The position numbers and the translations under genes were made by a program. Source: Lumbricus rubellus (Eukaryota > Annelida > Clitellata > Crassiclitellata > Lumbricidae). Taken from it: a stretch of DNA of 64,000 nt. Positions 30,201 through 40,900 of this stretch are shown here, piece after piece (within the stretch, counting starts at the first letter, position 1; each line of letters begins with the position of its first letter). The notes beneath the pieces were generated by a model that saw only the letters and a program-made list of their open reading frames with translations, ran no database searches and was not told the origin of the DNA. The DNA lies in NCBI GenBank assembly GCA_945859605.1, contig OX243822.1, positions 25,613,685 through 25,677,684 of the forward strand. The letters run 5' to 3'.

Positions 30201-33200
30201 CTTTAGCTATTGCCTTGAGGCAGCCATGAGTATGAAGCAGTTGCAACTCCATGTTCTTAGCCTCGGCATATGAGGGTGGGCGGCAATGACTATACCACAG
30301 GCAACTATTTTATCTACACAGAGGTGCCATACAAAAACTGCCCACTAGAAACTGAAACCTGTTTGTGTAACTATTAGAAACTAAAGCCGGTTTGTTAAAC
30401 TATTAGAAACTGAAACCTGTTTGTGTAACTATTAGAAACTAAAGCCAGTTTGTTAAACTATTAGAAACTGAAACCGGTTTGTGTAACTCATCATCATCAT
30501 CATCATCAATAACCTTGGGCTCAATGCCCGTAGGAGTCCGACGCCACTCTCTGTCTGAGTCTGTCTCGTGCCATGTTGCCCAGCTTCAACCGGTCCGGTC
30601 AGCAGGTCTGCTCCATACCAGTAACATCTTGGAGCACCTAGACCACCTTGTCTGATTGAAGAGAATCGTGGGGAAAGAGGCATGAAGGACAACGTGGGTC
30701 AATGCCCGTTGTGTCCCACGCTCTCTCCCCCGACTATCTCCACCAGTCTGTCCTGACCGACCTGTGCATGTCTGCTTCACATCATGACACCTTGAAGCAT
30801 CTGGGTAGCCATGTCACTTGTGTCGTGGTTTTGGCGGATTACAATCGTCTTGGTTTTTTTTTACTGCCAGAGTATCGCCACCCATCTGGCAAACCTTCCT
30901 CATTTTGTCCGGGCTTAGGACCGGCACAGGGACGTTGTTGGTTCCCTGTGGCAGAGGATGGATGCAGTTTAACGTCGTGCCCAGGACACTTTGTGTAACT
31001 ATTAGAAACTAAAACCGGTTTGTGTAACTTTTAGAAACTGAAACCGGTTAGTGTAACTATTAGAAACTGAAACCGGTTTGTGCAACTATTAGAAACTGAA
31101 AAAAACAAAGTCGAAGTCGTTGAGAGCCATACATCAGATGTCTTGCAGGATAATGATGTCGATTTGTGTAACTATTAGAAACGAAAACCGGTTAGTGTAA
31201 CTATTAGAAACTGAAACCGGTTTGTGCAACTATTAGAAACTGAAAAAAACAAAGTCGAAGTCGTTGAGAGCCATACATCAGATGTCTTGCAGGATAATGA
31301 TGTCGATTTGTGTAGGCCTAACTATTAGAAACGAAAACCGGTTTGTGTAACTATTAGAATCTGAAACCGGTTTGTGTAACTATTTTTCAGTTAATGTTGA
31401 TGACATCACCCTGATCCTCGAGTTCGAAGATTCATTTCCAAACGAAGTCGACGACACCAGCGCTCGACATACGTCACAAGACTCAACGCCTCTGTCAGAC
31501 CATGACGACGACTCGTTCTCCCTGCCTCCTCCGCCTCTACCTCTTTCGCTGCCACCTGTTGAAGTCGAGCGCGACAAAAGTCCAAGCGAACGATCGGTGG
31601 TGGTAGAGGCGTCATCACAAGATGCTGGCAACACAAAATCTCACGATTTTACACAAGTCGGGGTCGTGGAGATAAAAAAATCAGATATCTTGCGGGATAA
31701 TGATGTCGAGTCATTGGCTGTTGAGTCTAAGTCACAGTCTAAGTCAGACTCGACTGCGTTGGCTGATCAACTACATCAGTGGATAGATGGCGCCACTGTG
31801 GGTGATTTCCATGACAGTGGAAAGGATATTGCGTCGTACGAAAGCGAAATAGCAAGACTGAAACGACAAATAGTGGACTTGGAAAAGCAACTTTCTGCTG
31901 CGGTAAGATACACAACATTATTCCTCGAGAGAACAAAGCCTTAAAGTTTCTCAATGTGATGTTACCTACTCTGTAGTGTAATAAAACAATGTGAGCCGAT
32001 ATTTATATTGCGCTAGAGGAGTCATTTAGTTCCACTGTTGAGAGTAAGACTTTACATTGGGTCACTGTGAAGATCATAGACTTTGCTCAGGACTGGACTA
32101 TTGTAAGGGACACTTTCCCTTGAAACTGAACACATTTTCAGTTATTTATAGTTATTCATTACAGTTCTTAAAAACAATTTCGGTTTTAAAATTGTTGCTC
32201 AAATTACTTTCTTCCTATCAGTTGACTGAATAGATACTCATTTATTTAGTTCACCGAGACACACAACATATCCTTGTAACACTGTCATGACACATTGTCA
32301 TGGTAACATCGTCATGGTAACATCATCTTGGTAACATCGTCATGGTTACACAGCATCTTGCTATAATGGGTATTGCTGTTTCTTTTAGCAAGATGAGTGC
32401 CTTAACGTTATCCGATCGAAAGAAAACCTGTCAGGCGACTTTGAACGCATCAAAAAGATTATCGAAGATAAAGACCGAGAAATGAAGTCAGCGCAGAAAG
32501 AATTTGAGAAACTGCTAAGCGAGAAAAATTTGCAGATTGCAGCTAAAGTAAATCCGTATTCAGTTTCCTATGCTACAGTTGTTTACGTTAATATTGTTTT
32601 TTTAGAGAGATTTAAATAATGAATAGTGCTATATAAATTAAGCAGAAATGAATGTACATGGTGACTTTAATTGACATGCCAGCCATTCTGACAGGCTACG
32701 GTTCTAAAGGATATCACCCGATCAGTTCATTGAAAATGAACAGGGTTGATGCTCTCTACCCCAGTCTGTAAACCGAGGTAGATAGCTTAAATGAACCTTA
32801 AATAGCTTGGCACACAAACTGACTGAAAAAAGGTCATCAGGATTTTTACCTTGCCTCAGCAGTTGTTGTCCACCAAAAAAGACCATTTCCCCCTCCCAGA
32901 AGCCGGAATTCTTCCCTCCCCAAAGCAGGGGACTACATAAAACACTGTGTTATGTGGTAGACAATATTGAACACCGTATATACCTTGCCTAAAATCACCC
33001 CATATATAAAATACAGTGTATTTCTTCTTAGTCTGATAGAAGTCGTTTGATAGACTCTGCCACTCAGACTTCGGATGACGAAGAAGTCGCCAAACTTCAA
33101 CATCTGCTTCAGGTTAAGGACAGGGAACTCACTGCAAAGGCAAGACTTTCTTGAAATTCTTACTATAGCTTTGTAGAAAATCCACTGCCTTTTTGAGATT

Positions 33201-34861
33201 TAGTTTTATTGATAGAATTTAATTTTCATGGTAACAATTGTTTTGAAGTCTTTTATTTTATTAGTTTTGTTTGTTTTCTGTTTAAAAATGTATAGTTTTC
33301 TTATTTTAGTTATAGTAATATTTATTGTTTTGCTGTTTTAGCATTTGCTGAATTTCTTCTTTTGCTTGAGTAAATTAGCCTATCACACATTGATAAATTT
33401 GCCTTATCATATCAATGCTTTATCAGATTAGTACATTACCATTATTCTAACATACCATTGTTGTACCTTACCATTACTTAGATTACCGTTACCTATTACC
33501 TTATCGTATCAGCACCTTATCTTTACCTTACCATGGTATCACCTTTTGCTGCTGTTACCTTACAATACCATTAAAGTACCAGTGATTTATGTTTATTTAC
33601 CTAATCTTATCATTAACTTTTACCTTACAGTACAATGCAAGTACCTTACCATTACCATACCATTATCATATCTTTAGCTTATTTTACCATTGCTTTATAA
33701 ATCATACCTTGAATTTTACCTACCATTGGTTTAACCATATTGTTTGCATCCCATTCTATTACCCTACCATTCCGTTACCTTACAATGTCATTGTTATGCC
33801 ATTAGCTTACCATACCATTACCTTATAATTACCTATTCCACGCTATTACCTTATTATACCATTATATTATCCATTGTATTAACATATCTTTAATTTTGCA
33901 TACCATTTTATGCAACCATATTATTGACATACCATACCATTACCTTACCATTCCGCTACCTTACAATGTTATTTCCATACCATTACTTTATCATACCATT
34001 CCCTTATATTTATATTTACCTTTACCATACCTCACCCTTATTATACCATTGCTTTAACATACCAAAGTTTTACATTTCGTTACTTTACCATAATATTAAC
34101 TTACCTTACATTTACTTTACCATTACCGTACCTTACGTATAGGCTAATGAAGCCGACAGTTTGAGTCGTGAGATGAGAGAGTGGCAGCGGAAAGTGACAA
34201 TGGCTGGCGAGAAAGACAATGAGGTGACTCAATTGCTCAATTCCACTCGAAAGGAACTTGAGTCAATTACTCACAAAGAACGAGAAGCAAGAATGGTCAG
34301 AATAATTTTTTTGAAGCGTGAAACAAGAGTTTAACTGAATTTTGTGTTCTCACTTAAGGTTCTCATTTATTTGTTCTTATTATTTGTCCATTTTTCTGTT
34401 CGTGTTTAATTCCTGTGAATTTATTTAGTTATCCTAAATATGTTTGTTTGCAGTAGTTCGAATTTGGAGTTTTATTTTTGTGTGACTTAGCTTTGAAACT
34501 AGGAATTTTGTAAAATATATACAGTAAGTTAAATTATATATCTTTAGTTGTCTAAAACTTTGCTATAAATGAGTATCAAATTATTTGCTGTTAGTTAGTA
34601 ATAGACCTTTAATTAGTTAAAAATGAGTATCAAATTATATGCTATTTATTTGTATTGTTATTTGGCATCCTATTAGTTGCTTAAATTTGCTTTCTTTTTG
34701 GTTTATTAGCACCATCAAGCAGTTTATTTGTTAAATTGATTGATACATCATACATTGGTTGGAAGAATGCAAACAAGTGATTGAATGATTGATTGTCTGT
34801 GGAATCTTTCCATTTTCCCAACAATTAATAATAATGAAAATAACAATCAATAATAATAATG

Positions 34862-34910
<49 letters not shown>

Positions 34911-37900
34911 TAGCAATTGACAGACTGTATTTGCTGTTTCAGGCTTTAGAGGAGGTGCTAGAAAGGGAGAAGCGACTCAAGGTTGAGAAAGACCAACTGG
35001 AAGAGTCTGTGGCCACTCTCAAGGTGGAATCAATGCAGAAGGAAGTGATCACACGGGAGAAGGAAATCGTGGAACAAAGAATGGATGAACTTGAGCATAG
35101 CCTTCGACTCAAGGTTTGACTTTGATGATTTTGAAAATGTGGTGCTATAGAAATTGCCAGATGTTGGTGATGATTATGATGACGAGGACTTTGACAATGA
35201 TGATGCCGTGACAATGATGACATCTGTTATTATGATCTTGGGACTGAGTAGCTTGACACTGAATGACGGCTTTTTTCTAAAAACTTGCAAAGGCAAGAAT
35301 TGCTAATTAAACAAACAATGATGACATTTGGTAATTATTGTATTTTTATAGTTACAATAATGATGTCAGTGATGATAATGATGATGATGATGATAATAAT
35401 GATGATGATGATAAGAATGAAAATAAGAATAATAAATTTTGAACGAGACCTGATTTCTCAGAGAATAGCATTATATTCCTGACTTAATAGCTTTGTTTCT
35501 GAGGGATTATTTCTAACTCAGATCAAATAATCACAATGATGACATATTACTAATTATAATAACATTGATAATAATATTAATAATAATTTTTAATAATAAT
35601 AATAGTGGCAATTGACAGATTGTATCTGGTGTTTCAGGGCGAGTCGGAGAGCAGTCTGATTAGTGAGATTGCATCTCTTAAACATCGCATTGATGACTTG
35701 CAGTCGTCTCTCAAACTGCTTCAAGAAAAGGAATTCGATTTTCAATCACTTGAACAGAAGGTTCTTTCTATTGTCTTTGACAAAGTCATTGAATTCCTAA
35801 TTAACTTTTTTATGATTGAATGAACAGAAGATTGACCGATTTGTAATTTGATGAATGTTGCTGATTCACTGGCTTGTGATTTGAATGAAGCATCGATTGA
35901 CTGGATTCTGAATTGCTTGAGATTAGAGACTGGCTTTTGAGTTGACTTAATGTTTGCTGAATAGTTTGATTTCTTGATTGTTGGTGGCTGACTTATGACT
36001 GATTAAAATGTTGATTGGAGTGTTGTTTGAATAATTGAACAATTTGATTGAAATTTTGATTGACTATGATTTGATTAAATGTTGATTGAGTGGCTTATGA
36101 TTTGATTAAAGCATTAATCTGAATGTAATTCTCTTAGATTTCTCGACGATAAATTGAGACCAGAGGTTCTTTTAAAACTGTGTTTTCACCCCACGAATAT
36201 TTTTTATATGCTGTTTTTAGTACGAGAACTTGGGCAACCTGACAAGGCGCCTCCAGACCGCAGTTGCACCAATGAAGGCACGAATTGCTAGGCTGGCTCT
36301 CAGGTGCAAGACCAAGGTATGTTCACACCTGTCACTGCTGAACACTTCATGCAATTCATTCATCCCTGAGTAAGTGATAAAGGGAGTGACGGAATGACGG
36401 TATATTGAGTCTTTGATTGTCTGGCATACGATTTGATTGACAATCACCAACAATTTATTTAATTAATCACAACAATAAATTAAAGACAACAAAGTGATGG
36501 ATAAACAAGTTAAGAGAGATGAGTCATAAGTTTTAGAATTTATCCAAATGAGACTCTGGCAGATGAAGTTGTTATGATTAAAGCGATGATATACATGTAC
36601 AGTATAACATTGTGATTAAACACCTCATTATTGTGACTTAGCACTGTGTAAATATGACACACTATGTACTATGCTATTGGTTTTTTTGGAAGCAATAAAT
36701 TGAATTAAATAAATTGAGTTGAATTGGTAGACTGATCTGATTGATTGATTAATTGATTGATTTGTCATTTCAGGATGAGCTGATACGGAAGATGCTGAAG
36801 GCGCTGCGTCGTCATGGTAACGGCGAATCCTCGTTGGATGCGGAGGTTGAGCGAGAGGTGATGGGACCATCGACTGACGACTACACGAGGCCACTCTCAC
36901 CTCTCACCGTTTCACACCTCGATCAAATCAACGTACGTTGAAGACATCTTCTACAGTCAGAAGTATTTATTTACGGCCGGTTCCAGGAGCAATTTAATAT
37001 TAATGGTTATATTAATAATAATAATAGTAGGGCCTAATAGTAGTAATAATAATAATAGTAATAATAATAATAATATTAATAATAATAATGATATTAATAA
37101 TACATGTAATAACAATAATAATGGTTATTAAACACATTATAAGATCCTAAACACCTCGAGGCATAATAAAAATGGTGATAATAATAATAATAGCAATAAT
37201 AATAATAACAACAACAATAATAATAGCAATAAAATTGTAATAATAATACTAACAATTATAATTCCTTTGTGGTGGTGGCAATGGAGTCCAGTGGTTCTTG
37301 GAGCTCAAAAGGACTGGACATTGTGGTGGACATGCATATAGGTCGAAGGTTGATCAATGCGACACATGGCACACTCGAAACAAACAAGATGAACTTGACA
37401 TGCTATAGCAAACCCAGACGTTTAACAATTCTCCAAAAATATTTGAACCACGAAAGATCATAGGGCCTATAATATACCACCTTAAAAAACAAGGTTTTTG
37501 TCTGATTTCAGCATGAAATTCTGAAATTGGATTTGACGTCAAACGACAACTCCTTTCCAAATTTGTCCATTCCACCCAACTCGTACAACAACGTCGCAGG
37601 GGAATTCCCTGGCAGCGTGACACTACTTAACACGGCTGGTGACATCCGTCACAACAGCGTCACGACCGGAAGTCAAACAACACGATACCTTGACGACAGA
37701 CCGTCGAATCTTGTTGTATCGATGTCAAGTCGACGTCATGTGACGCTTTTGGACTCTGGAGATTTCGACGATGTCACGCCGAGTGACAGAACGAGGACAG
37801 AAAAAGTGACGAATGATTTCGCCAATTCCGATAATTATCGGTCGTTTTCGGTTGCACGAATTTCGGAAGAGAAAGCCGACGATGGTCGCTTTTCCACTGG

Positions 37901-40900
37901 AAAAGGTCACGAGGTCGGAAGGTTTTTACGTGCAGAGAAGAAATCAGGTGTGGACGTCATAGCTAGAGAAAGCCGCATTGCAAATGCGTTAAGTGAGTAA
38001 ATTGCCCTGTACAAGTTTTGATTTTTTATAGGCTCAGTATTTATAGGGTGAGAATTGTCGGAGCTAATTGCTGGGAGGGGTTACAACCCACAGTCTATCT
38101 TAGATTAAATATTGAGCTTTGCACACTGCACTGCACTGTGCACAACCAAAGGCCTTACCTCCCCAGTTATTTTTCTATAATTTTTATACTCTGCTTATCT
38201 ATAAACAAACCATTGTACAAAGCAGAACAACAAAGACCTGATCAGGCGAATATCAAGAAGATAAGTCCGATTTAACCTTATCCTATAATTTATAGAGTAG
38301 CCTATGTTTCTATGACCTGTCACATTGCATTATACATTCAAGGTTTCAAACTTTTTCAGGTCAAGATACCCTTGCTAAAAGTCATGCAGTAATTCAGTCA
38401 GTGGTCTTAATGTCTCATTTACTTTTCGTCCAGTTAGTTTTTAATCTTTTAATTATTTAATGGCGAAGAACACTCTGCTTTTGACATTCAATGCATTCAG
38501 CCACAGTGTTGAAACTATGATCTGCCTTGTCTTTCAGGCTGCCGATGTGCTGGGAGCGCTTCTGAAAGGCTTTTAGCTGCAGGAGGCACTTTATAAATAG
38601 TCAAATGCAACACAATACAATATCTGCATTGCTGCACTACTGAGTTTGTCAGTGGTATCTGTAATAAGATATTGATGATCGTTGAATTAGTTTTGATGTT
38701 TATGTTGATACTCCTTCGACCGCCAATCTGTCTTAGGTAATCCAGATCCTCCTGGTGACTTTCACGTCGAGAAGGTCTCTCGAAACGGAAGCATTCTGCT
38801 TGGCTGGACGCCTCCCGTCACGGATAACGTGACACACAGTCGCGGTAACTCGGTCGCAGGATACAAGGTGCTTTCAAAAAATTTATATCCTTTGTAAAAT
38901 TATAATTATGGTCAGGGCTGTTTTTAAGGAATTTCTAGCACTGCACAACTCCTTCTTTTCCTTCCCATCCTCCATGGTTAATTACTTCCAATCGGAGGAA
39001 AATGACCATTTTTTGCTAGTTTTAACTGTAAAGAAGTGCTTCTACAACTGCACAAATCCATTTAGAGCTGCACATTTTGTCTACAACTGCACGTTAAAAA
39101 AACCTGATTATGGTTATGTTTCTTTACGTTTACAACTTTAGGTTTACGTGAATGGAAGGGAGACTTTATTTGTTGGCAGTCATCTCGCGACAAAAGTTCT
39201 TCTGAAGTCGCTCAACCTGAATGCCATTCCACTCTGCTTCACGTTACGAACTGTCACAGAAAGCGGTCATGTGTCACAACCAGTCGATATATATCTTGAC
39301 CATGCTCTGCTGAAGAAATGTCTGACCGATGACTTTGTGGAGTCGGTGGCAAGCGACGACATCGTGATGTCATCTGCGACTTCAAGTCCATTGCGACATG
39401 AAGTCAATAGTCATCGCAAGATGGTGAGAAGTCTTGTTTGGTAGAGATGATCAAGTGTACATTTACGCAGGGCTTTTTTAACGTGCAGTTGTACACAAAA
39501 TGTGCAGTTCTAACTGGATTTGTGCAGTTGTAGAAGCACTTCCGTGCAGTTGAAACTAGTAAAAACAGGCCATTGTCCTCCGATTGGAAGTAATTTACCA
39601 TGGAAGATGGGAAAGGAAAGAAGTTATGCAGTTCTAAAATTTTTTTAAAACAGCCCTGGTTAGAAGTCTCGTTTGTTAGAGAGGATCAAATGTAGAGCAA
39701 GAATGTTACATTGACGTCAGATGAATTAAGGCAGTGGTGTTCTACCTGGGTGCCAAGAAATCCAAGGATGCATGACTCTTCTGCTCTGTGGGTGCCACAG
39801 TTCTATGGTGGAATAGTTACAAAATGTGACAGACTATTATTAAGAAGGTTATTATTTATCACTGCTGAAAGTTTTAAGACTTAAAGTGTGGAAATATTTG
39901 CAGCAGTGTGGTTTAGATTTTAAAAAATATAGCTCATCTTTAAAAATTGATAAGTGGAATGAGGGTGCCTTGCTCTCTGAAAGGTTGTAAACCTTTCATG
40001 TGTTATGTATTTATTTATTTATTTATTTCGGAAATTTTATGTAGTGTCTCTTCAAGTAGTTCAAGATAGACTACTCAGAAGCGCTCCCGACCCAGCCACT
40101 GCTATATAAGATGTAATATAATGGATGATTCATATGGCACCTGACTCAACAGTGGAGCTTGCTGGCCATGTGAATATATGCATGAGCTTCAACGTGTGCA
40201 TGTTAGAAGGAAAGTTATTTAAAACGCACGATGGTGCATAAACCATGGGTGCATAACACCTTAAGATTAAAGAATATTATAGATCATGAATAATAATCAA
40301 AAGAATATTATTAAACTATAAATAATTGGAAAAATCTACTATGAAGAGAAAACTGCTGATTTTGTTACGAATTTCCCAAATTTCAAAGGTCGAATAATTA
40401 CCGATTTCGCTCAAATTTCTGGTCTTCTTTGCAGTTCCTGGCGATATACGACTACAATCCGTCTGCAGTGGCGAGGGTTGAAGGTCAAGGGGCGGAGCTT
40501 AGCTTTCAAACTGGTGACATCATCGTTACCTATGGACCAATGCGTTCAGACGGCTACTATGTAGGCAAGGTGAGCAGCTGAGACTGTCACGTTCATTGGT
40601 ATTTGGGACCACAGTACAGTGTTTAATCTAGACGTCTCTGGGGGAGGGAAGTTCCCCCCCAGGAATGAAAAATCCCCAGAAAAAATCGAGAGGTGCTGTA
40701 CACATGTATATACGTAGCATTTCCCCTCGGGCCCCTCAAATGTATATGTGCAACAATTCCCTCTACCCTTTACCCCTACCCAGAAAAATATGACAGGTTT
40801 GTTCATGTGAAGTTTTTCTGTCAGTAGAAGAATTCGACTGCGAAGCATTGATTGATTTTTCAAAAAAGGTTGTCAAGAAATTTCCTGTCAGTTGTCAAAG

